Below are positions 1 to 7,663 of a DNA stretch of 12,995 nucleotides, one piece after another. Under the pieces are notes generated by a model. The model had not been told where the DNA came from. It saw only the letters and a program-made list of their open reading frames with translations, and searched no databases. The translations under genes and the position numbers were made by a program. Every line of letters starts with the position of its first letter. Position 1 is the first letter of the stretch. The stretch lies in the NCBI GenBank assembly GCA_023435805.1, contig JAEZMC010000342.1, positions 1 through 12,995 of the forward strand, read 5' to 3'. The DNA is from Bacillota bacterium. Its GTDB lineage: Bacteria; Bacillota; Clostridia; Acetivibrionales; DTU013.

Positions 1-1322
1 GAGATCCCAAAGCAGTACACCTGCTTGGTACAGTGCAGCGTTTCTATACCGGAGGTAAAAGCAAAACGGTGCTCTGCATGGCAAGACTCCAATCGGCTTC
101 TTCGGATGGAAGTGCACAGGCCGTCCTTTTATTCGATTTTGAATACAGCCTGCTGTCGGATTTTATCGGCAGTTCTGAAGAAACCGGAAGTAAGGCTGCG
201 GAAAAGCTGATCCTGGATTTCGAGGGGAACGTGTTATACAGCCGCAACCCCGGCAAGCTTACGACCTCTGCAGACGAAGCGGTTATTGCTGCCGTCGAAA
301 ATGTGGATAGGGGCTTCAAACGAATTGCATATGCCGGTGTAAGCCATTACATGACATATGTGCGTTACCCGGATCTTTCATGGACCTTTGTCACGCTCAA
401 TCCCGCCTCTGAAGTTTCGGAGCGGCTTTGGCTCCGCAATCCTGTGATGGTCATTTGCATGCTTGCCTTTCCATTTATTTTGTTGATCTATCTGATATTT
501 TCCCTTAAGCTTTTAAAACCCATAAACGAACTTACAGCCGTAATTTCGGATTATGAAAACCAACTGCCCGGTGTAAGCGGTCAAACACTGCTTTTTCGGG
601 AGAAGCTGCCTCGCGCCGGTATGAACAATCTCTCCGATATTGATTTCTTTATCAATAAATTATACAGTATAAAACTCAAGCAAAAGGAAGCGGAGCTCAA
701 TTCACTGCAGAATCAGATCAATCCCCATTTTCTTTACAATACGCTGGAATCGATCAGGGGAGCGGCTTTATACCATGGCATACACGATATTGCCGCCATG
801 TCCAAGGCGTTGTCTCTGCTTTTCCGGTACAGCATCAGCGACCACGTACTCGTGTCCATAAGAGAGGAACTGCAGCACCTGGATAACTACATGTCCATTC
901 AGAATTTCAGGTATGAGAATAAATTCGAGCTGATATACACCATCCCCCCCGAGCTGATGAACTATAAAATCCTTAAGCTGACGCTGCAGCCCCTTATAGA
1001 GAATTCCATCAAGCACGGTCTTGAAATGAAGCTGGGAAAAGGGGTTATAAAGCTTGAAATATTCGTGCTGGACAATAATATCAAAATAATGGTTTCAGAC
1101 GACGGTTCCGGTATGCCGCCCAAAAAGGTGGAGGAGCTCAACCGGTCATTGGCAAATGAAAAGGTTCTCAATGAAAGCAACACATTGAATACCGGAATCG
1201 GCGTTAAAAACGTAAACTCCCGTATAAAACTGTATTTCGGCGGGCAATACGGGCTTAAATTCAGGGAATCTCTTGTTGGTACCACTGTAGAAATCACACT
1301 CCCTGCCGTGACGGAGAATTAG
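1..1322 (+). CDS. YesM-type sensor histidine kinase, 5' partial
   Basis: This is a membrane sensor kinase that should phosphorylate the response regulator encoded directly after it. The frame stays open to the left edge and the GTG at 33 has no ribosome binding site, so the true start lies outside the window. The visible part begins with the end of an extracytoplasmic sensor (Cache-like) domain, ending near YPDLSWTFVTLNP. One membrane helix follows (VMVICMLAFPFILLIYLIF, about nt 447-503), then a short HAMP-like segment. The His_kinase (PF06580) box is QINPHFLYNTLE, with the phosphoacceptor His codon at 726-728. The ATPase domain shows an N box (LQPLIENSIKHG), a G1 box (SDDGSGMP) and a G2 region (TGIGVKNVNSRI). 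Such pairs usually control sugar or oligosaccharide uptake genes, but no transporter for them lies in this window, so the signal is unknown. Confidence 0.93.
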   Translation, partial: DPKAVHLLGTVQRFYTGGKSKTVLCMARLQSASSDGSAQAVLLFDFEYSLLSDFIGSSEETGSKAAEKLILDFEGNVLYSRNPGKLTTSADEAVIAAVENVDRGFKRIAYAGVSHYMTYVRYPDLSWTFVTLNPASEVSERLWLRNPVMVICMLAFPFILLIYLIFSLKLLKPINELTAVISDYENQLPGVSGQTLLFREKLPRAGMNNLSDIDFFINKLYSIKLKQKEAELNSLQNQINPHFLYNTLESIRGAALYHGIHDIAAMSKALSLLFRYSISDHVLVSIREELQHLDNYMSIQNFRYENKFELIYTIPPELMNYKILKLTLQPLIENSIKHGLEMKLGKGVIKLEIFVLDNNIKIMVSDDGSGMPPKKVEELNRSLANEKVLNESNTLNTGIGVKNVNSRIKLYFGGQYGLKFRESLVGTTVEITLPAVTEN

Positions 1323-1335
1323 GAGGATCTACTTG

Positions 1336-2934
1336 ATGAAACTCATTATTGCAGATGATGAAAAATGGGTCAGAGCTACAGTCAAAACGCTGATACCCTT
1401 TGAAAAACTGGGCATTACGCTGGCCAGTGAGGCCACAAACGGTATAGAGGCACTGGAACTCTGCAGGCTGCACGAGCCGGACATTTTGCTGACCGACATT
1501 ATGATGCCGGGCTTAACCGGGCTGGAGCTGATCCGGGAACTGAGGAGTCTTCTTCCGCAGCTAAAGATTGTAATCATCAGTGGTTATAGTGATTTCGAGT
1601 ATGCAAAAACGGCAATGAAATACGGTATAAAGGACTATCTGCTCAAGCCGGTTGAGGAATCCGAGCTGGTCCAGGTTCTGGAAAGAATTGTCGCCGAGTT
1701 CGGAGAACAGGCACGTTTACTGGAAGCCAAGGAATCTGAGGAGGAGCAGTATAAAAAAGCGCTGCCTGTTATGCGTGAAGCTTTTCTTAACCAGCTGATC
1801 TCCCCGAACAGCATGACAGCGGACAATATCCGGAGCGAATGTCAAAAATACGGCATTCTGTTGACAGCCGGCAGCTTTTCGGTATGCGTTATTTCACCGG
1901 ATGACACGGTACTGAAAGGAGACCGTAACAAAGGTGATTATTACAGACTTTTAATCACGCGGGTCATGAAACGGTATGCAAGCGCCGTTACTTTCCCGGT
2001 TGCCCATGACAAAACCACACTTGTTTCCATATTGAACTCCGAGAACGGGACGGAAGGCACAGGCAGGGCGTTTCGCATCGGCAACCGCTTATTGCATAAA
2101 AGGCTGGGGCTCAGTATTTCTGCAGGTGTCAGCAATCCGACCCGTCAGCTGTGCATGCTGCCCGAGCTTTATGCAAAAGCTTGCGAGGTTCTGGAGGCAA
2201 GGTTTTGGGAGGGCAGCGGCATTCTGGCATTCCACCGTCCGGGCTACCTGACCGATGACGTGAAGCTGTCTCTCTCGGAAGATACACTCAACAAGATCAT
2301 ATTGAATTTCAAGCTTTCAAATTTGCAGACGGCTCTGTCCTATGTCAGCAGCGTATCCGAGTCACTGTACCTGAACCGCAACATCAAGCCGGCATTTGTA
2401 AGGGAATTTTTCTGGCAGTTCATTCAGTCCGTCATGATCCTGCTGAACATACAGCTTCCCTTTATCCGCCATGAGACAATGGTAACAGGAGAACAGCCTT
2501 ATGAGCGGATTAAAGGAACCCTTTTCATGAGCGGCCTCGAGTCCTGTGTAAAAGTCCTTCTGGAGCATATATTCAATTTCTACCACGACAAAAATCCGAT
2601 GGACAATATTAATCTAATTGAGAATGCCAAAAAAATCATTGAAAGCAATTTTGCAGGTGACCTCAGCCTGGAGCAGGTGGCAAAGCACGTTCACCTCAGT
2701 CCGGCCTATCTCAGCGAGCTATTCAAGAAAGAAACCGGCATGAGCTTTATCGATTATAAAACGATCGTCCGGATAGAGTATGCCAAAAAGCTCCTCTGCG
2801 CCTCCTCTATGAATATCAGTGAAGTCAGCGGCAGGGTGGGCTATTCCGACCCCAAGTATTTCAGCAAGCTGTTTAAAAAAATCACCGGGAAAACCATATA
2901 CGAGTATAAGAAGGAATGCCGGAACATAACATAA
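1336..2934 (+). CDS. YesN-type response regulator with AraC DNA-binding domain
   Basis: This is the transcription regulator partner of the preceding kinase. An N-terminal receiver domain (about residues 1-120) has the acidic pair D7/D8 (IIADDE), the phosphoacceptor D54 in LLTDIMMPG (codon 1495-1497), and the conserved Lys in YLLKPV near 106. A poorly conserved middle region (about 130-420) follows, as in other YesN proteins. The last 105 residues form an AraC/XylS domain with two helix-turn-helix units (LSLEQVAKHVHLSPAYLSELFKKETG and ISEVSGRVGYSDPKYFSKLFKKITG). ATG 1336 is chosen because AGGAGG at 1321-1326 sits 9 bases upstream. A TTG at 1333 is the alternative and would add one residue. The ribosome binding site overlaps the kinase stop codon, so the two genes are transcribed and probably translationally coupled. 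Confidence 0.95.
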   Translation: MKLIIADDEKWVRATVKTLIPFEKLGITLASEATNGIEALELCRLHEPDILLTDIMMPGLTGLELIRELRSLLPQLKIVIISGYSDFEYAKTAMKYGIKDYLLKPVEESELVQVLERIVAEFGEQARLLEAKESEEEQYKKALPVMREAFLNQLISPNSMTADNIRSECQKYGILLTAGSFSVCVISPDDTVLKGDRNKGDYYRLLITRVMKRYASAVTFPVAHDKTTLVSILNSENGTEGTGRAFRIGNRLLHKRLGLSISAGVSNPTRQLCMLPELYAKACEVLEARFWEGSGILAFHRPGYLTDDVKLSLSEDTLNKIILNFKLSNLQTALSYVSSVSESLYLNRNIKPAFVREFFWQFIQSVMILLNIQLPFIRHETMVTGEQPYERIKGTLFMSGLESCVKVLLEHIFNFYHDKNPMDNINLIENAKKIIESNFAGDLSLEQVAKHVHLSPAYLSELFKKETGMSFIDYKTIVRIEYAKKLLCASSMNISEVSGRVGYSDPKYFSKLFKKITGKTIYEYKKECRNIT

Positions 2935-2993
2935 TTCCATCGTATTCCGTTTTGCATATAAAATGCACAAAGCATATGATTAAATGGAATATA

Positions 2994-3023
2994 TTGATAC
3001 TTTCGCCCGCATGGTGGTATAAA
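2994..3023 (+). promoter_or_regulatory. Sigma-A type promoter for the ZIP transporter gene
   Basis: The -35 box TTGATA (2994-2999) and the -10 box TATAAA (3018-3023) are separated by 18 bases. TGG directly before the -10 makes it an extended -10 (TGnTATAAA). Each box matches the consensus at five of six positions. It lies 31 bases before the ZIP start codon and explains expression independent of the two-component genes. No operator-like dyad is obvious around it. Confidence 0.6.
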
Positions 3024-3054
3024 TCTGGATATTTAGCAAGGGGGGAATCGGTTT

Positions 3055-3864
3055 ATGGATTTCATCAGAGAAAGTAGTCCTGTTATTCAGGCGTTGATCG
3101 CTACATGCTTCACCTGGTTTGTAACGGCACTCGGTTCCGGCCTGGTTTTCTTTTTCAAGACTATTAACCGGAAAGTGCTGGATTCCATGCTGGGTTTTGC
3201 GGCAGGTGTCATGATCGCGGCGAGCTTTTGGTCACTGCTTTCCCCTGCCATTGCCATGTCTGAAGAATCGGGAAATTTACCCTGGCTGGCTCCCTTGATC
3301 GGCTTTTTGCTGGGTGGAGCGTTCCTGAAGCTGGCGGACTCCATATTGCCGCATGTGCACATTGGAATGCCTACAGCGCAGGCAGAAGGCGTAAAGACGA
3401 ATTGGAAGAGGAGTATCCTTCTGGTTACAGCCATTACACTGCACAACATCCCTGAAGGGCTTGCCGTGGGCGTCGCTTTCGGCGCCGTTGCGGCAGGGAT
3501 CCCTTCAGCCACCCTGGCCGGCGCCACAGCTCTGGCAATCGGCATAGGGATTCAGAATTTTCCGGAAGGCGCAGCAGTTTCGATACCGCTTCGAAGAGAA
3601 GGGCTTTCAAGACTGAAAAGCTTCTGGTTCGGGCAGTTATCCGGCGTGGTGGAACCGATAGCAGGTGTGATCGGCGCTGTTGCGGTACTGGCAATGAGGC
3701 CGCTACTGCCGTATGCGCTGTCTTTTGCAGCGGGAGCAATGATTTATGTTGTAGTCGAAGAGCTTATACCGGAAGCGCAGTCAAGCGGAAATTCAGATTT
3801 TGCAACAATGGGCACCATGCTGGGGTTTGCCATTATGATGCTTCTGGACGTTGCGCTCGGGTGA
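3055..3864 (+). CDS. ZIP family divalent metal transporter (GufA-like)
   Basis: This is an integral membrane transporter of the ZIP family, which moves zinc, iron or manganese into the cytoplasm. The 269-residue product is hydrophobic throughout, with about eight predicted membrane helices. The family metal-site motifs are both present: HNIPEG at residues 130-135 and QNFPEG at 167-172. The latter is followed by the SIPLRREGLSR segment typical of the GufA branch. A short His-containing loop (LPHVHIG, 98-104) precedes a hydrophilic cytoplasmic stretch. A third acidic cluster, VVVEELIPEAQ, lies near 222-232. The start is well supported by AAGGGGGG at about 3039-3045, with 9-10 bases of spacing. 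The gene has its own promoter and ends in a terminator shared with gpmI, so it is a single-gene unit. The metal transported cannot be read from sequence. The frame is intact and of normal length. Confidence 0.93.
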   Translation: MDFIRESSPVIQALIATCFTWFVTALGSGLVFFFKTINRKVLDSMLGFAAGVMIAASFWSLLSPAIAMSEESGNLPWLAPLIGFLLGGAFLKLADSILPHVHIGMPTAQAEGVKTNWKRSILLVTAITLHNIPEGLAVGVAFGAVAAGIPSATLAGATALAIGIGIQNFPEGAAVSIPLRREGLSRLKSFWFGQLSGVVEPIAGVIGAVAVLAMRPLLPYALSFAAGAMIYVVVEELIPEAQSSGNSDFATMGTMLGFAIMMLLDVALG

Positions 3865-3906
3865 ATACAGTAGTGGAACTCATATTGAGGCGTAAAAACG
3901 CCATCC

Positions 3907-3961
3907 CTGAAAAAGAGGGAAGCCGGCCGGGACAAAACACCCGGAACTTCCCTCTTTTCAG
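3907..3961. terminator. Bidirectional terminator between ZIP gene and gpmI
   Basis: The left arm CTGAAAAAGAGGGAAG (3907-3922) pairs with the right arm CTTCCCTCTTTTCAG (3947-3961), with one bulged A. Inside, CCGGG and CCCGG (about 3927-3931 and 3940-3944) extend the stem. The A-rich and T-rich flanks give a U tract on either strand. It sits between convergent genes, 42 bases after the ZIP stop and 9 bases after the gpmI stop. Confidence 0.85.
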
Positions 3962-3970
3962 TTTAATTTA

Positions 3971-5506
3971 TTATTTTGTCAGCAGTGATTCCCCTGTCAT
4001 TTCCGCCGGCTTCTCAAGTCCCATGATTTCAAGCATCGTCGGCGCCAGGTCGGCAAGCCGGCCTTCGCGCAGCTTCCTGTCTCCAAGCCCGATTCCGATC
4101 AGAGGCACTACATTGGTGGTGTGCGCAGTAAACGGTCCGCCGCTTTCATAGTCCAGCATCTGCTCCGCATTGCCGTGATCTGCTGTAATCAGCAAAACAC
4201 CATCTTGCTCCTGTACTGCGTTTACAATTTTGCCAACACACTGGTCAACAGCTTCTACTGCTGCCTTTGCTGCATCAAAAAAGCCCGTATGGCCTACCAT
4301 ATCGCAGTTGGCAAAGTTCAGCACGATTACGTCATACTCCCTGGAATCGATCCGTTTAAGTACTTCTTCCGTCACTTCATAGGCGCTCATCTCCGGCTTG
4401 AGATCATAGGTTGCCACCTTGGGAGAGGGTATCAAAGCCCTGTCCTCGCCTTCATACATGGCCTCGACGCCACCGTTAAAGAAAAATGTTACATGTGCGT
4501 ACTTTTCAGTCTCGGCAATCCTCAGTTGCCTGTACCCCTTGCGGCTGATATACTCTCCGAAGGTGTTGGAGAGGCTCTCCGGCTTGTAAGCAACGACTAC
4601 ATTTGGAAAGGTCTTGTCATACTGCGTCATGCAGACGTAGTAAACCGGGAAGAAGCCCTTGGGCCTTTCAAACCCTGTAAATTCGGGGTCGATAAAGGTG
4701 CGGGTGATCTCTCTTGCCCGGTCCGGCCTGAAATTGAAGAATATGATCGAATCATTTTCTCCGATGGTTGCAACCGGTTTGCCCTCCTGCATAATCACCG
4801 TAGGCTTGACAAACTCGTCAAATTCCTGGCGTGCGTAGGACTCCGCCACTGCCTGCGCTGCCGACGCCGCTGTCAGGCCCTGCCCCATGACCATGGCGGC
4901 ATATGCCTGCGAGACTCTTTCCCAGCGGTTGTCCCTGTCCATTGCATAATACCTGCCCATTACACTGGCTATTCTGCCTGTGCCGATTTCAGCCATTTTG
5001 GCTTCAAGCTCCTCCACAAATCCTTTGGCACTGTCCGGTGGCACATCCCTGCCGTCGAAGAAGCAGTGAACATATACATCCTTCAATCCATGTCTTTTTG
5101 CCATCTCAATCAACGCATAAAGGTGAGTATTATGGCTGTGCACACCGCCGTCCGATAACAAGCCATACAGGTGCAGATTGGTTTTGTTGGTTTTGCAGTT
5201 TTCGATTGCCTTTATGAATTCCTGCTTGTCGAAAAAATCTCCGTCTTCAATGGACTTGGTGATCCGGGTAAGCTCCTGGTACACAATTCTGCCGGCTCCG
5301 ATGTTCGTATGCCCAACTTCCGAATTTCCCATCTGCCCCCTTGGCAGCCCAACATCCATTCCACTCGTATGTACGACCGTATTGGGGTATTTCTGGATAT
5401 AGCTGTCCAGATTAGGTTTATAAGCGGCTTTAACAGCATTTCCTTCCGTGCGGGGATTCATGCCGAAGCCGTCCAATATCATCAACATTACCAGCTTGTT
5501 CTTCAT
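3971..5506 (-). CDS. gpmI: 2,3-bisphosphoglycerate-independent phosphoglycerate mutase
   Basis: This cytoplasmic Mn-dependent enzyme interconverts 3-phosphoglycerate and 2-phosphoglycerate in glycolysis. At 511 residues it is the normal length for the family. Residue D12 (MILDGFG) and the phosphoserine nucleophile S62 (QMGNSEVGHTNIGAGR) are in place. The metal ligands are also visible: D402 and H406 (NCDMVGHTG), D443 and H444 (TADHGNAEQ), and H462 (FTAHTTN). The substrate-binding stretch HCFFDGRDVPP (147-157) and the NFRPDRAREITR block (258-269) are conserved. ATG 5506 is preceded by AAGGAGTG with normal spacing. The gene is last in the gap, pgk-tpi, gpmI series. An intrinsic terminator-like hairpin sits just before its ribosome binding site, with no room for a promoter in between. 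Its transcription therefore probably depends on read-through. Enolase does not follow it. Confidence 0.98.
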   Translation of the reverse strand: MKNKLVMLMILDGFGMNPRTEGNAVKAAYKPNLDSYIQKYPNTVVHTSGMDVGLPRGQMGNSEVGHTNIGAGRIVYQELTRITKSIEDGDFFDKQEFIKAIENCKTNKTNLHLYGLLSDGGVHSHNTHLYALIEMAKRHGLKDVYVHCFFDGRDVPPDSAKGFVEELEAKMAEIGTGRIASVMGRYYAMDRDNRWERVSQAYAAMVMGQGLTAASAAQAVAESYARQEFDEFVKPTVIMQEGKPVATIGENDSIIFFNFRPDRAREITRTFIDPEFTGFERPKGFFPVYYVCMTQYDKTFPNVVVAYKPESLSNTFGEYISRKGYRQLRIAETEKYAHVTFFFNGGVEAMYEGEDRALIPSPKVATYDLKPEMSAYEVTEEVLKRIDSREYDVIVLNFANCDMVGHTGFFDAAKAAVEAVDQCVGKIVNAVQEQDGVLLITADHGNAEQMLDYESGGPFTAHTTNVVPLIGIGLGDRKLREGRLADLAPTMLEIMGLEKPAEMTGESLLTK

Positions 5507-5523
5507 ATTATCACTCCTTATCT

Positions 5524-5551
5524 AAAAAAGGCTGCCTTTTCAGACAGCCTT
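5524..5551 (-). terminator. Intrinsic terminator / attenuator before gpmI
   Basis: Read on the minus strand, AAGGCTGTC and GGCAGCCTT form a nine-pair stem (one U-G pair) around a six-base loop, TGAAAA, followed by a run of six T. This is a canonical intrinsic terminator shape. It lies after the pgk-tpi stop (39 bases) and ends about five bases before the gpmI Shine-Dalgarno sequence. It would cut most transcripts after pgk-tpi and let a fraction continue into gpmI. Confidence 0.8.
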
Positions 5552-5589
5552 ATAAACCGGAAACAATCGTTCCTTTATTTACTGCACTA

Positions 5590-7533
5590 TTAACCGTCGT
5601 ACTTGACAATCTTTTCAAAATCATCAAGCTTCAGGCTGGCGCCTCCCACCAATCCGCCGTCTATATCGGACATGTTAAAAAGCTCACCTGCATTGGCTGC
5701 ATTTACACTTCCGCCGTACTGGATACGGACGGCATCTGCAACTTCTTCGCCGTAAAGCGCGTTTACGGTCTCCCTTATCGTCGTACATACTTCATTGGCC
5801 TGTTCATTGGTAGCCGTTTTGCCGGTGCCGATTGCCCAAATCGGTTCATATGCGATGACCAGTTCCTTCACCTGTTCCGCACTGAGGCCAAGCAATGCTA
5901 TTTTCACCTGATATCTGATCAGATCGGAGGTTACGCCCTGCTCCCTTTGCGCAAGAGATTCCCCAACGCACACAATGGGCTTGAGGCCATATTTGAATGC
6001 CGCATGCACCTTTTTGTTGACCGTCTCATCCGTTTCAGCGAAATACTGCCTTCTTTCGGAATGGCCGATAATGACATAATCCACACCCAGATCCTTGAGC
6101 ATGGGCCCGGATACCTCACCTGTGTAGGCGCCTTTTTCCTCCCAGTGCATGTTCTGTGCAGCAACCTTGATGTTGGAGCCGGCTGCAGCCTTCACAACGT
6201 CAGGCAGACAAATGAACGGCACACCTACGACTACTTCCGCATCAGCACCTTCCACTCTGGGTTTGAGCGCCGTAACAAATTCAGCCGCTTCAGCAGCAGT
6301 TTTGTTCATTTTCCAGTTTCCGGCAGCAATTTTCTTTCTGGGGTTTTTATTAAGCAGCACAGCTATACCCGGGAGCACCTTTCCTTCGAGAAATTCGAGC
6401 GACGCGCCTCCACCGGTGGATATATGCGTAATTTTGTCTGCATAACCGAGCTGCTCGACAGCAGCAGCAGAATCGCCGCCGCCGACAATAGAAAGCGCAC
6501 CGGACTCGGCTACTGCTTTTGCAATCTCTCTTGTGCCTGTTGCAAAGTTGGGAAATTCGAACACGCCCATAGGGCCGTTCCAGACAATTGTCTTGGCTTT
6601 CTTAATTTCCTTGGAAAATTTCTCAATCGTAAGGGATCCGATGTCCATGCCCATCCAACCATCCGGCATATCATCGGAGGGGACATACATATGGTCCGTG
6701 TCATTTTTAAATTCCTTGCCAACAATGCTGCCGATGGGGAGCATCATAGAAACGCCCTTGTTCTCAGCCTTATCAAGCAGGTTCTTTGCAAGTTCGATCT
6801 TATCATCCTCACAGATTGAATTTCCGATCTTGTAGCCTTTGGCTTTCAGGAAGGTATAAGCCATTCCTCCGCCGATAATCAGAGTGTCCACCTTGTCGAT
6901 CAGATTTTCTATCACTTCGATTTTGTCGGAGACCTTCGCACCGCCCAATATTGCCACAAACGGCCTGGCCGGGTTTGAAAGCGCTTTGCCCATGATGTCG
7001 ATCTCCGTCTTGATCAGATAACCGCATACGGCCGGCAGGTAATCCGCCAGTCCTGCAGTAGAGGCATGCGCACGGTGTGCTGTTCCGAAGGCGTCATTGA
7101 CATAAATCTCGGCAAGGCTGGCAAGTTCCTTTGCAAATGCAGGGTCGTTCTTTTCCTCTTCCTTATGGAATCTGACATTCTCCAGCATGAGCACTTCGCC
7201 ATCCTTGAGTGCTGCCGCTTTTGCCTTTGCATCCGGTCCGATTACATCCGCAGCCATGATCACAGGCCGGCCTAAAAGCTCGCTGAGCCGTGCAGCGGTA
7301 GGTTTCATACTAAATTTTTCCTCGGGGCCGTTTTTAGGCCTTCCCAGATGGGATACCAGTATAGTCCTGGCTCCTTTGCCCACAAGATACTTGATGGTAG
7401 GTAGTGCCCCTACAATCCTCTTGTCATCCGTAATTTTCAAATCAGCATCCAGCGGTACGTTGAAATCCACCCTTACGATTACTCGTTTCCCGCTTACGTC
7501 TATATCTTCAATTGTTTTTTTGTTATATGTCAT
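5590..7533 (-). CDS. Bifunctional phosphoglycerate kinase / triosephosphate isomerase fusion
   Basis: One 647-residue frame carries two glycolytic enzymes. Residues 1-397 are a full phosphoglycerate kinase: VDFNVP (22-27), SHLGRP (61-66), GGAKVSDK (197-204), WNGPMGVFE (318-326), GGGDSAAAV (351-359) and STGGGAS (372-378). Residues 398-647 are a full triosephosphate isomerase: N406 and K408 in GNWKMNK, catalytic H491 in IIGHSERR, catalytic E563 in AYEPIWAIGTGKT, and the phosphate loop YGGSV (606-610). The junction is LLNKN then PRKKIAAGNW, so the linker is almost nil. There is no stop codon and no start codon that would yield intact TPI alone (the only near ATG lies after the catalytic Lys). 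ATG 7533 is preferred over GTG 7542 because GAAAGGGT (7541-7548) gives proper spacing and overlaps the GTG. Homologs in most clostridia are two adjacent genes. Thermotoga maritima has a comparable fusion. Confidence 0.96.
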   Translation of the reverse strand: MTYNKKTIEDIDVSGKRVIVRVDFNVPLDADLKITDDKRIVGALPTIKYLVGKGARTILVSHLGRPKNGPEEKFSMKPTAARLSELLGRPVIMAADVIGPDAKAKAAALKDGEVLMLENVRFHKEEEKNDPAFAKELASLAEIYVNDAFGTAHRAHASTAGLADYLPAVCGYLIKTEIDIMGKALSNPARPFVAILGGAKVSDKIEVIENLIDKVDTLIIGGGMAYTFLKAKGYKIGNSICEDDKIELAKNLLDKAENKGVSMMLPIGSIVGKEFKNDTDHMYVPSDDMPDGWMGMDIGSLTIEKFSKEIKKAKTIVWNGPMGVFEFPNFATGTREIAKAVAESGALSIVGGGDSAAAVEQLGYADKITHISTGGGASLEFLEGKVLPGIAVLLNKNPRKKIAAGNWKMNKTAAEAAEFVTALKPRVEGADAEVVVGVPFICLPDVVKAAAGSNIKVAAQNMHWEEKGAYTGEVSGPMLKDLGVDYVIIGHSERRQYFAETDETVNKKVHAAFKYGLKPIVCVGESLAQREQGVTSDLIRYQVKIALLGLSAEQVKELVIAYEPIWAIGTGKTATNEQANEVCTTIRETVNALYGEEVADAVRIQYGGSVNAANAGELFNMSDIDGGLVGGASLKLDDFEKIVKYDG

Positions 7534-7582
7534 GCAAATCACCCTTTCAGTATAGTTAATATCTGTGCCGCGCGTATGAACT

Positions 7583-7645
7583 CAAATCAAAAAGGTCCAC
7601 CCTTCAACCACTCACTTAAGGTAAGGGTAAGAGTGGACCTTTACT
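7583..7645 (-). terminator. Long hairpin with U tract after gap
   Basis: On the minus strand AAAGGTCCAC pairs with GTGGACCTTT. A further CCCTT/AAGGG pairing lies beyond a five-base bulge, and the loop is about 18 bases. The 3' arm runs into five T. It starts about 20 bases after the gap stop and ends about 50 bases before pgk-tpi. It acts either as the gap terminator with partial read-through or as a 3' stabilising or processing structure on the gap message. Confidence 0.7.
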
Positions 7646-7663
7646 AAGTCCTTTTAAGTCCTG

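Noticed and set aside
2934..2990. Possible terminator after the response regulator (ATTCCAT...ATGGAAT with TGCAT/ATGCA inside)
   Set aside because: The arms are short, the pairing is discontinuous and AT-rich, and no T run follows. It is too weak to call.
4121..5158. A 345-codon open frame on the plus strand opposite gpmI
   Set aside because: It lies wholly antisense to gpmI, has no ribosome binding site and a Cys/His/Leu-rich product without recognisable domains. It is a shadow of a biased coding sequence.
5947..6819. A 290-codon open frame on the plus strand opposite pgk-tpi
   Set aside because: It is antisense to conserved coding sequence across the fusion, has no start signal, and its product resembles no family.
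7549..7590. Possible promoter for pgk-tpi (TATACT on the minus strand near 7550)
   Set aside because: No acceptable -35 lies 16-18 bases upstream, and the start site would fall inside the ribosome binding site.
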